From: Closterium sp. NIES-65 | Lineage: Eukaryota > Streptophyta > Zygnematophyceae > Desmidiales > Closteriaceae | Assembly (NCBI GenBank): GCA_948144175.1 | Contig: CANXME010002474.1 | Span: 779,501 to 843,500, forward strand | Length of the DNA: 64,000 bases | Direction: 5' to 3' | Made by a program: the position numbers and the translations under genes | The notes under the pieces: generated by a model | The model's input: only the letters and a program-made list of their open reading frames with translations | Told to the model about the DNA's origin: nothing | Databases searched by the model: none | Part shown: one piece after another, positions 32,724-43,700 of the stretch | Layout: every line of letters begins with the position of its first letter | How positions within the stretch are numbered: position 1 is the first letter of the stretch

Positions 32724-32825
32724 GGAACGCTCCTCTCAAATCATCGTCAACTTCCAGTCTTGTGCTCAACTGTTACTCTCTGGTGCCGCTCGGCTTTTGT
32801 TCACTCTCGTACGCAAGCTCGAGCC

Positions 32826-33859
32826 ATGGCGATGCAGCAGCATTTTAGTTTCTCCCAGCGAGTCGTGGTGGCGGTGGTGGTGCTCATCGCCGCTGCTTTC
32901 GTCACCTCGTCACAGGTGCGTCTCTTCATGCCACTCTAGTCACGTAGCTCGTCACGCCACTCGCTTACCCCTGGATTTCTTGATTGGAAACATGCGAAAC
33001 CTGTTTCGCGTCTGCGTTCGCGCGTCGAACCTGCCGTGTCGACTGGCAGGAAGTGAAGATAGAGTTTAATACTGCCGTTGCCATGAATAGCGTCAGTTTG
33101 AGGGTTTGGCGGCGTTCTTTCTCCTCCGTGTGCGTGGGGTGCAGGCCAATCCCCTGACGACCTTCGTGGTGGGCGGCAACTACAACTTCCCCACCTTCCG
33201 ACCCAACCCCTGGAATCTCCGCGCGCACACGTACAACCCTCAGCGCGTGCTGCCCGGAAACGACCTTGGTATGCCGCCCTGGGAAAAACAAGCTGCTCCC
33301 TTACTCACCCCCTTTCCTGTGACAATCCCTGGTTCCTCCTTCCACCCTGCCTCGTCCCCGTTTCCTTACCGTATTCTCAACTTCCGACACCATTCTCTCT
33401 TCCTCTCTCGCCCTCTTAAATCTTTTGTACTCTCTCACTCTCCCTCGCTTTCTCTCACGCTCCTCAATCTAGGTACTACCAACCTCTCTTTCTCACCCCT
33501 CTCCCACTCTCCACTCTCTCTCCCTCCCTCTCCCTCTCTCACCCTCTCCCTCTCTCACCCTCTCACTCTCTTGCCCTCTCACTCTCCTCTATCCCTCTCC
33601 CCTCCTCCCGCATGCAGAGTTTCGGTGGAACGGGTGGCGATCGGACGTGTGGAAGTTCCCGACCATGGCGGCATACCAGGCGTGCGACTACACGTTCGCC
33701 ACGCAGCTGGTCAAGCCGTCCTACTTCGGAAAGTACATCTACACCATTCGCCAGGTTGAGGCCGGCACCACGCTCTACTTCGCCAGCCGCGTCTGGCAGA
33801 ACTGCCAAAAGGGACAGAAGGCCAAGATCCGCGTCAATGATCTTAATCCGCTGAACTAG
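32826..33859 (+). CDS. Secreted phytocyanin-like protein lacking copper ligands
   Basis: Three exons (32826-32915, 33145-33268, 33618-33859) give 151 aa. Exon 1 is almost exactly a signal peptide (RVVVAVVVLIAAAFVTSSQ). The mature part opens with TFVVGGNYNF and contains DVWKF, ACDYTF, GTTLYFAS, QNCQKGQKAKIRVN, which follow the cupredoxin fold of phytocyanins. The two half-disulfide Cys are kept (ACDY and QNCQ). Compared with stellacyanin- or uclacyanin-type members, the first ligand His is absent, the ligand Cys is Ser (YFAS) and the second His is Asn (QNC). Only the axial Gln (GQK) remains. It therefore resembles early-nodulin-like, copper-free members. No C-terminal GPI-type hydrophobic tail, so release to the cell wall is inferred. 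Known role of such proteins: cell-wall or cell-surface glycoproteins. Confidence 0.8.
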
Positions 33860-33899
33860 AGGGGCCTCTGTAGGTGTGCGCGTTTGTTATGTGTGGGGA

Positions 33900-33905
33900 A
33901 ATAAA
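33900..33905 (+). terminator. Possible polyadenylation signal
   Basis: AATAAA 41 bp behind the stop codon of the phytocyanin-like gene. Position fits, but no transcript evidence is available. Confidence 0.4.
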
Positions 33906-34045
33906 TGCGGGTAGATGGGTGTACCACCTGTTGGATGCGTATCAGAGCAAGTGCCTATGATCTTTGTGCTGCAGAGGCACTATATTGGACTGGATACCAT
34001 TGTTATCTCTTTCAAGTCAACCACTCTGTTCTGATGCCAAACATA

Positions 34046-34069
34046 CCGTCATCGCCCGGGTATAAGACA
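34046..34069 (+). repeat. pogo-like element left TIR
   Basis: 24 bp, begins CCGTCATCGCCCGG. Pairs with 37617-37640. Confidence 0.92.
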
Positions 34070-34667
34070 TATATGTCTTATCTCGTACACGGGCAAAAAT
34101 GCTTGAGTTATCTTGTAAACGGGATGGTTTAGGGTGTCTTATAGGGTATGTCTTATAAATAGAAAAAAAAAATAAGTTGACTGTAACACTTGCAAAGTGT
34201 GTAGAAAACACCCAGAGACCAGATTCATTGAAACAGGCCGACCTCGGTGGTGATGCATGCAGCGCCCACACTTGCCACGTGAAGGAGCTGCCACCGCTGG
34301 CAATATTCCTCTGTGCTGGCAGCATCTAATGATGCTGCCAGCGTCGTTTTGCTGCCAGCAACGTAGGGATGCTTCCAGAACGCTGCTAGCAGCACGTTGG
34401 CAGCGTGAGGGCTGTCCTCTACGAGGAGATGGCTCGTAGAGGAGCGATTCGGCACCTGTGGATGGGGCACTCTGGCTGGGGGGGGTAGTCGGCCTCTCAC
34501 TTCATTTGGTGCTCAAGGGTTTAGGAATACTCGTCTCAAGCTTGCTCTCGGCAGGCTTTCTAACCATGCGCAGCAAAGTACCCCCAGGCTCGTCCTCTCC
34601 TCGTCCTCACGTGCAGGTGAAAAACTACGGGCGAATTAACTCGCCCGGCGATGACATCCGTGTAGCC

Positions 34668-37396
34668 ATGGCGAAGAACGCGAGCAAGGTGAGAAGTCCT
34701 ACCGCGGCCTCCGGTGCGAGCTGTGACGGGGACGACGGAGAAGAAGCGAACGGCGACGACGCCGAGGAGGATTGGCCGGAGAACGGCCACGACAACAGCG
34801 CTTTGGGCGACGAATTAGGTCCTGCCGACATCGAGGAGGACGAATGGTGGAATCGGCCAGTCGGGAGCGCGTCTTATTTGACGGTGAAAGCGGCGACGAC
34901 GACCCATGGAGCCTTGGGACAGACGACGACGTTCCGCTACTGAAGCGGAGGCTGCGCCATCACCTACAGTCCAAGTCGAAGCGGGCCCGCGTGGTGCTCT
35001 CTGACGACGACAGTCCGGGGGAGGAGCGTCGCCCGAAACTCACCGCTGCGGAGAAGGGAAAAGCCAAGGTCGCGGAAGCCCCTGCTAAGACCCCTGCTCG
35101 TCGCCGCACAAGCAATAAGAAGCGGACATCCGACGGAGACCCGGGATCTAGCAAGGGTGCGACTAAGAAGAAGGCGAAGAAGGCGTCGAATCCTGACGAC
35201 ATCGTCGTGAACGAGACTCTGGGCAGCGACGATGAGTACGCGGCGGCGGCGGGCCCGATTCCCACGTTCCCTGAGAAGGTCACGCCGAAGGACCCCACCC
35301 TCCATAATCCCAACACCCGCCCACCTTCCCCTCGCAGCAAGGACACTACGAGGAAGCGCCGCAGTTGGACCGTGCGTGAGAAGCTTAAGTGGGCGCGCCA
35401 CTATCTGGAGCTCGGCTCCTTGAAGAAGACGAGCGTGGAGTCAACCGCGTCCATCGCCTGCATCAGACGCTGGAGTGCGGAGGCGGCTGCAGGCGTCTAC
35501 AAGGGCGCGGCTAACTGCCGCAAGCGGATGCACGGGGGGGGGCGCCACTCACACTACCCCGACATGGAGGCAGCGTTGTACCGCTACATCTGCCTTCAGC
35601 GCGCTAACGGGGTGGCCATCTCGGTGAAGGACACCCAGAAGTGGAGCCGCGAGTGGATGAAGAAGCATCACGCCGGCAAGAACTGGAACGCGAGCTCTCA
35701 CTGGAGCCAGCGTTTCCGTGACCGCTGGAGCCTGGTGATGCGGGTGAAGACCAAGGTCGGCCAACGACTGTCGGCAGGTCCGTGTTGAAGGAATTCGTGT
35801 CGCGCGCGGGCTATTGAATGCATGTCCCTCACCCAGTGTCTAACCATCCCGTGTTTCCGTTGCGCGTGTACCGTTTGCAGGGTGCGCGAAGGACTGGGAG
35901 TCCTTCTGTAAGTTCGTGCGCATCAACAGGGCGCGGCACAGCATCGACCTGGCCCGCATCATCAACGCGGACCAGACTCCACTATTCGTGGAGATGCCAG
36001 CCGAACGGACGATCGAGCACCGCGGCGCGCGCTCGGTCAAAATCCGCACTGCAGGCTACCAGAAAACTCGCTTGACGGTGATGCTCGCGTGCACTGCATC
36101 CGGGGAGAAGCTGCGGCTGTGGGTGTGGTTCAAGATGAAGAACGTCCCCAACTGTGAGATTCCGGAAGGTAAGCGTAATGAATTCAACCGTGCGACTGCC
36201 TGATGAGCGTGCCCCACTGTGCTGATGCCCGTCTGTCCCTTGTGTGCCTGGCAGGAATCGTGGTCCAAGCACAGGACAACGCGTGGATGGGCGAGAGCGC
36301 TGTGCAAACCTGGCTGTCCAAGGAGGTGCTGCCCCATCTGAACCCCCAGCGCGGCCAGAACGCGAGGCGTGCGATGCTGGTGTTGGACTCCTACCGTGGT
36401 CACATCACCCATACCATGCTTCAGTCATACCGCACGCACAGCATCACCCCTGCAGTCATCCCAGCGGGTTGTACGAGCCAGATTCAACCCCTGGACGTCT
36501 CAATCAACCAGTGCTTCAAGGCTGCTGTGCGAGCGTGCTACGCCAGGTGGTTCATGCGTGAGGGGATTCACCTGAAGACGAAGAAGGGTAAATTGGTCCT
36601 TCATTTACGGTATTATTCATGTTCTGTTTCCTGTCCTTGTCTTAAACATGCTCCTTCATGTCTGTGTCTCTAACATCTCGTTGCCCCGTCCTCAAACCCA
36701 CCCGCAGGGATCCTGCGGAGGCCGCCGCACCCCGTGGTGCTGCAGTGGATCGCGGAGGCTTGGGATCAAGTCCCCAAGCAGATCATCATCGACGCGTTCC
36801 GCCACTGTGGGATCTCAAGCAAGCTGGACGGAACGGAGAACCACCTGGTGATGTCTCACCTGCGCGCCAGGAGCACCACTGATGTCTCCGCGGACATGTC
36901 CCTCGGGGGGACCACAGGCGACAACACGCGCCTGCTCGGTCGGGCTCCAGAGGAGGAGGAGGAGGAGGAGGAGGAGGAGGAGGAGGAGGAGGAGGAGGAG
37001 GAGGAGGAGGAGGAGGAGGAGGAGGAGGAGGAGGAGGAGGAGGAGGAGGAGGAGGAGGAGGAGGAGGAGGAGGAGGAAGAGGAGGAGGAGGAGGAGGAGG
37101 AGGAGGAGGAGGAGGAGGAGGAGGAGGAGGAGGAGGAGGAGGAGGAGGAGGAGGAGGAGGAGGAGGAGGAGGAGGAGGAGGAGGAGGCGATGCAGGCGGA
37201 GGGCGTGCGGGAGGTGGCAGTGGCAACCGGCCTGGAGGTGCTGTACCAGGAGACCCCCAACTACCGCGGGGCGGCGGCCGAGGCTGACCGCATGATCGAG
37301 CCTAGGGAGATGGCTAGGCATGCCTGGCAAGTGCCGGACCTGGGTGTAGAGCCTGTTGTTAGCGCAGGCGAGGGGGCGGTGACTGAGGGGGGTTAG
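34668..37396 (+). CDS. pogo/CENP-B-type transposase with poly-Glu tail
   Basis: Four exons: from 34668 or downstream to 35777, then 35881-36168, 36255-36587 and 36708-37396. A helix-turn-helix DNA-binding region follows a basic N-terminus (RRSWTVREKLKWARHYLELG, about 35360-35420). The DDE_1 core has the three acids in INADQTPLF, LVLDSYRGH and IQPLDVSIN, with 35 residues between the second and third. This is a little wider than in Tigger-type proteins. The C-terminus contains about 80 consecutive Glu (36951-37188) before EGVREVAVATGLEVL. The start is uncertain: the ATG at 34668 opens an acidic frame (MAKNASKVRSPTAASG) that reaches TAA/TGA at 34941-34943, while the transposase frame (FDGESGDDDPWSLG) begins without ATG. 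A one-base shift near 34878 or an unrecognised intron is likely. Function: cut-and-paste transposition at TA. Confidence 0.85.
36951..37188. repeat. (GAG)n trinucleotide tract
   Basis: About 80 GAG/GAA codons in frame within the last transposase exon. Confidence 0.95.
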
Positions 37397-37616
37397 GTAG
37401 AAGTAGAGATTCATGAATGTATGCATGTACCCCCCTAAAGTAAAGAAGGCTCGTTTAGAAGACACCCCCTGTTTATAAGAAAACCCCTAAACCCCGGTTC
37501 TGATTATACGACATATATGTCTTAACTCGTACACACAAATAGGTGTCGTATAAAAAGGCTAGCCTGTTTATAAGAGACACCCGTATAGTAGACAACCCCT
37601 GTCTACTATTCAACAC

Positions 37617-37640
37617 TGTCTTATATCCGGGCGATGACGG
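37617..37640 (-). repeat. pogo-like element right TIR
   Basis: Reverse complement of the left TIR with one mismatch (G versus A after CCCGG). Confidence 0.92.
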
Positions 37641-37722
37641 TATGGAATGAGTGGGTAAGAAGCCTTGTATCCTAGCCTTATATAGTAAATATCCACCTCA
37701 AGAACTTCAATGCGCTGCTATT

Positions 37723-40700
37723 CTATTCCAGAGCGCGTTCCCACTGTTGTAATTGCTCCTCAATCCGAGCCCTCCATCCCACCACACTCTCCCTCCTCGC
37801 GGCTCCACCACCTTCCTCCTCGCACTCCCCACTCGTCTCCACCTCTGCTGCCAGCTGCCGTGCAAACTCCATCAACCGTCCCTCCTCACTCCTCACAGCA
37901 ACCCCTCCTTTCTCCTCCCCCCCAGACACTACTGCCGACCCTCTCCCCCGCCTCTTCACCTCTGCCTTCTCAATCGCCTTGCTCTCCCCCTGGCCTCCCT
38001 CAAGTCTGCCCCCTTGCTCCCACTGCACCTGCTGTGAATGCTCGGCTAGAGCTAAAGTGGCAGGTGTGACTTGGTTGATTCTGCGGGGAATGGCATGGGC
38101 GTATGCCTCTACGACTGAGGCAAGCGCGGAGAAGGAGAGCGGCACACGCTGCCGTAGCAGCCGCGCCAGGAAGAGCTCCATGTGAAAGATGTTGCCCTGG
38201 GATTGGTTGGTGGGGAGAGTCGGGGAGTGGGGATGCGGACAGCGGGAGAGGTGTGTCAGGAAGATGAGCGGTGTAAGAGGGCGGTGTGTGGGGGTGAGGG
38301 GAGGGAAAGGGGGGACCAAGGTGGTGGAAGGGCGGATTTTAGACCGAATGGCGGGGGACAGTGGGGTTGTGAGGAAGAGGAGCAACAGCGGGAAGGTGGA
38401 ATCAACGAGCCTCTCCACACCAGCACAGCTATATGAGAGAGTGAACAGCCACCCATAAGAACTCACCTGGAAGGCAGCAAACGCGACAGCGGTGCTGTAA
38501 GAGGTCTGGTCGGGGGTGAGGTGAGGGTGCTGCTCCATGCGTGCTAGGAAGCGATGCGCTGCCTTGTAGTCCTGCACACTGCATGCCGCCTGCCGTGTGC
38601 TCCCAGGCAGTGAGCCACATGGTTTGCAGTGCGAGCCACGAGCAGCGCACAACGAGCAGCGAGCAACGAGCAACGAGCATGTGCACACCGCGAACACGCA
38701 CGGAGACACGGGGAGATGGACATATAGATATGCACACAAGCAAGGAGGAAATTATTGAGTTGACTCGATAATCGGACATGTAGATACGCACACAGCCAAC
38801 AAGTGAGGAGATGGGTGAGCATGCATGTAGATAAGCGAACAGACGGACTAGAGAGCAAGCAAACAAGCAAAGGAGCAACCGCACGCAAAAGCAAGAGGGT
38901 CAGCACAGAGAAGGAACAAGAACGGAACAAGGAACGGAACTGAGAAAGACGCACACACCTTGATGGCAGTGTTAAACGTGATGGTATCCGGCTCAATCCC
39001 CCTCTCCTCCATCTCTTCAATCACGTCGCACACCTCAGCCACACAGTCCGTCTCACCACCCTCGCCCTCCCACTCCCCTCCTCCCCGCCACCGGCCATCC
39101 CTCTCCACCAGCACGTCTCCGCCCCTCCTGCTCCCCCTTGCACTCGCACTGCCTGCCCCTGTGTGCGCAGCAGCGACAGCAAGGGCGTTGAGGAGAGCAT
39201 TGAATGTGACGGTGGTGGGTGTGAGGTGCGGGTGCTGCTCTGTGAGAGCAAACAGCTGCCTTGCTGCGTGCACCTGTGACACGGTGGTTGTTGGGTAATG
39301 CCAGGGGGGTAATAGGGAGGGGGAAGGCGGATGGCGGCATGACAAGGGTGGGAGAGAGTAAGGGGCAGTGGGGGGTGGAGGAAGGTGGTGCAAAGGAGGG
39401 GGGGGGCGTGGAGTGTTATCGTACAGCAACATAGAACTGAACCTGAGATAACAGACAGTGCAAAACAGGTGCAAGCGCGAGAGGCCACTCTCTGTTCCCA
39501 CACTTTTTCCTCCCTCCTCCCCCCTGCACCTTCATCCCCCCCCCCCCTCACAGTCACCCCATGTCTGCCACCAATGGGTCGCCTCATGCACCCACATCTC
39601 CCTCCCACTCCAGCAGCAGTTTCCCAGGCGTCTCAAATCAGGGACCCACCTGGCCGAGCCTGGCGGCGGCAGCAATGGCGGTGTTGAGAGTGAGCGTGTC
39701 GGTGAGCGGGCGGCCAGCAGCATCAGGCGTGGACAGCCCCCACTGCACGTGCTGCTGCATCGCCCTGCACAGCCCCGCCCCGCCCAACACTCGCACCTGC
39801 CAGGCAGGTTGGAAGGGAAAGAAGAGGCAAGAGGGAGGGAGAAGAATCCGGTGATTGAGGGACTGGGAAGAGGACGGAGGAAGGAAACCGGAGGGTGGAG
39901 GGGGGTCAGAGAAGGTGGGGGCAGAGGGGGGTGGGGGGTTAACTGTTAGGTGATTGGGCCTGTGGCAGCTAAAGTCGGGGTGAGAGGATTCCGCTCACGA
40001 GTGTGCAGAAGGATGCAGCAGAGTGCCTGACACCAGCAGCACCCATTGCCGCCTCCACTGCTGCCACTCGCTGCCACACCTCCCTCTGCCTCGTCCCCCC
40101 CCCCTCTCCCTCCTCGTCCACCGCACCAGCATCATCATCTCTCCATCCGACCGCAGATACTCCAGTCTCTCCATCCATATCCTCGTGATCATGATCCCCG
40201 CTCTTCCACCGCCCCATGCCAGCTTCACCTTCCAATTCCCCTGCACCCCCTTCACCATCTCCCCAACCTTCCCCACCCCTTCTTCCCCTCACCCCGCGCA
40301 GCCCCATCTCATTCCCTCCCCAACCGTCCCCCATTCCCATCCAATCCCCCACCAGGTCCCCTCCACCTCCCATTCCTCCACCGGAACCACTCCCTTTGAT
40401 GCCCCACCTAGTGGGCGTGGTGGGGCCGGCAGCAAGCAGCAGCAGGGCCTGCAGAGTGCAGGTGTCAACAGGTACTTGGTCAGCCAGCATGGCTTTAAAC
40501 ACCTGCAAGGCATTGTCGAACCGGCCCTCCTTGCTGCACGCGCGGATGAGAGCGTTCCCTGCGAACCGCAGGCGCGTTGCATGCTCTCCAGACGCGGTTG
40601 AAGTAGCTACTGCTGCTGCTGCTGCATCAGAGCGAGTGAAAGCCCTTGTGTCGTGGCCATACTCATCATGATAATGATCACCATCATCAGTATGAGTAAG

Positions 40701-43700
40701 AGGATCAGTCGAGCTGGTGTTGCTGGGTCCTCCCTGTCTGATCTGGTGGAACAAGCGCAGAGCATCCTGTGTGCTGCCATGGCGGATCAAGCCGTATGTC
40801 AGGAAGGAGTCCACAGCCACTCGGAGAGACTCGCCGCTGCTGCTGCTGTTGCTGCCACTGCTGCTTCCCCTGCTGCCGTCGCTGCTGCTGTGGCTGCTGG
40901 GGACGGCGGAGGGAGAAGCCAAGGCGAGGGAGCCGTCTGGAGCGGTGAGTGCAGGAGTGGAGCCCTCGCGGTTGCCAGTGGTGCCACTGATCAGGTCGAA
41001 CTGGGGCAGGGAGGGAGCAGAGGGTGGGGACGGGGAGAATAAAGGGTGACATGGAGAGAGGGAGAGAAAGGGTGACTTCGAGACATACGGGGCAAACGCG
41101 CCCCCCACGACAGCGTTCCTTAAGCTGCTGGCCACAGCAGCGGCTAGGAACAGGTTCAGGGCCAACCCCTTGGCCAAATCGGCCAAGAAGATAGCCTGCC
41201 ACTTCAGCCAACGCTGGTCAGTGGCCCTCCAGCGCTCCCAGGCGAATGCCCTGCACACCAAGGCCAGGGCTGGGATTGAGGCAGCGCACCCCCAGATGGC
41301 AGCGGACCCCTGGCCGCTGCACCTGGGGGACATCCTCCACACGCTGGAGGGCTAGAGGGTCACTCAGGGGGGGGGGGGGGGAAAGAGGGGTGAGTTAAGG
41401 GGCTTAAGGGAAGGAGGTTATCATGGATAGCACTGCATGTTTTGTACCCCTGCTGAATCAATACAAAGGACCGTTTGAGAGAAAGGATATTGAGCACGTG
41501 CATGTACAGGGGAGTGCGGGACGAGGGCGGAGGGTGGAACGCGGAGAGAATGGGGAAAGGCGGAGAGAGGGCGGGGGAGAAGAAGAGCAGGGTGGACTGG
41601 CGATACTTACTATGGCCTGTGCGAGGGTGGGTCGGTGGGAAGCGAAGGCAGCGCGGGTGAGAGCGTTGATGGTGTAGTCATCTGGACGCACTCCCCACTG
41701 CACCATCTGATTCATGCATGCACGGAGCCATGGGGTCACACGGCAGGGAGGGACGGCGGGAAAGAGAAGGAAACATGGGGACATATATAAGTGGACAGAA
41801 CGAGAAAGAGGGACGTAAAAGAAGATGGTGCAGTGGACATGTATAAGTGGTCTCTACAAACCATGCCATCTCTCTCTTGCTCTCTCCTCTCCACTCCTCT
41901 CCTCTCCTCTTTCCTCTCTCCTCTCTCCTCTCGCCAGTCTATCTGTCTCACCCGTTGCAGCATAGCCAGAGCCAAGTCCCATCGGCCATGCTTGGCAGCC
42001 GCATTAAGGATGGCATTCCAGCCCACCCGCAAACCCATCTCCACCGCCTCCCACTCCCGCCCCTCCTTCGCACCCTGCAACTCCATTCCCCGGCCCATCC
42101 CTAAACCCAATCCCATGTCCCGATTCATGGAAACCCCTCTTGCTTCCTCGCCACTCCCTTCCCCAGCTCCACCCAGCGCCGCTCCCTCTGACTCCCCACG
42201 CGACTCAGCAGCAACGCCCTCTGTCTCATGCCCCTCATGCTGGGATATAAGCGCCAGCAGCTGCTTTCCATCCCATGCACCCTCCCTGTTGCACCCCCAT
42301 GTGCCTCGTGCTTCCCACATGCCCCTCCCTCTCCTGTCACTCGACCTCGCACTCCTCTCTTCCGGAACTCTTGCTGCCGCTGCTCCCACTGCTCCTGCTG
42401 CTCCCTCTGCTGCTGTAGAAAGCCCATGTCTCTCCTCAATTCCACCAATCCCTTCCTTTCCTCCTGCTCCGACCCGCACCGACTTCAACCGCACTGCACT
42501 GGCTCTCTCCAGCAGCAGGCCACACCCGGAGCCTATCCGGCCGTGTCCCCCTTGCAGCTCCCTCACCACAGCTGCTTCCATGTCCCCCATGGCTTGCAGT
42601 GCGTCAGAGAGAGCACCGGTTATGCGGGAGAACGCCACCACACGTGCAGTCAAGGCCACAAGGGGGAGTGGCGGGGGAGCGGGAGGGGAGGACGGGGGTG
42701 AAGGGGACGATGGGTAGGGATGGGGGTGCTGGGCTGATGGGGAGGAGGAGGTGGTGGTGCTGGTGGGTGAGGGTTCTGGCGAGAGTGTGGAAGATGGACT
42801 GCTGGGAGGTTGACGGGGTGAGTGTGTGGGTGGTGAGGGGGGGGGAGGAGGAGCATGTGGGTGTGCAGCAGCCATGGCGTGCAGTAGCTGCTTCCAAAGG
42901 TCCTCAACCGCCTCTCGGTCCCCCACTAGCCCTGCCAGCTGCCACACCAGCACACAGAGGCGGAGGGAGGGCCATACACAGGAAAAGCATACGAAAAGGG
43001 ACGGGGGTTAAGAGAGAACTAGGAGGAGGAGAGCGAGATAGAGGTCTACCTTTTAGACGCCCAAAAACAGACCAGGAAGGGAGGAAAGACTGTGGGGTGG
43101 GGGGGCACGGGAGCGAGGGGGCGTTGGAGAGGGAGGAGGTTTGCGGGGATGGATATGCAAGCATATGTTGATAAGGGCAAGGCTGACCTTGATGAGCTCG
43201 GTGTAGGAGATGGCATCGCAGGGCACGGCGCATTGCTCCATGAGCAGCACACAGCGCGCTGCACTGCGGCTGTCCCTGCCCCGCGCACACGCCGTCAGCA
43301 CCACGTTGAACACCCCCGCACACAGCGCCGCACACACGGCTGATGGTGCAGCTGATGCCGAGGCTGATGCTGGCAGTGATGCTGATAGTGGTGGTGGTGG
43401 TGGTGATGGTGGTGGTGAAAATGGTGATGATGATGCTGTTGAGCGATGATGGTGGGAGTGCTGCGCCTGGCCTCTCCTCCCTGCGGTGATCAGCCTTCTG
43501 CTGCTGCCGCCCTGCTGCTGCCTCTGCTGCACGCGCATCTCAAGCCAGTTCAAGGCCTGAATGAGGGCAGACACACAGGTGAACAGATACGCAGGATATC
43601 AACGTTGACGGCTGTTCATGACCCTCGATACGAACCACTTGTGATGGAAGCGGGAAGCAGGAATGCAGAAGTGACAGAAGGAGCAAGGACGGACTAGAAG

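Larger units (their letters stand above)
34046..37640 (+). mobile_element. pogo-like (Tc1/mariner superfamily) DNA transposon
   Basis: Terminal inverted repeats CCGTCATCGCCCGGGTATAA (34046-34065) and its mirror at 37621-37640 extend over 24 bp with one mismatch. Both are flanked by TA (34044-34045, 37641-37642), the superfamily's target duplication. Subterminal GTCTTAT/ATAAGAC palindromes occur near both ends (34062-34160, 37505-37625). The 3,595-bp interior carries one spliced transposase gene. The element looks nearly intact. Confidence 0.92.
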
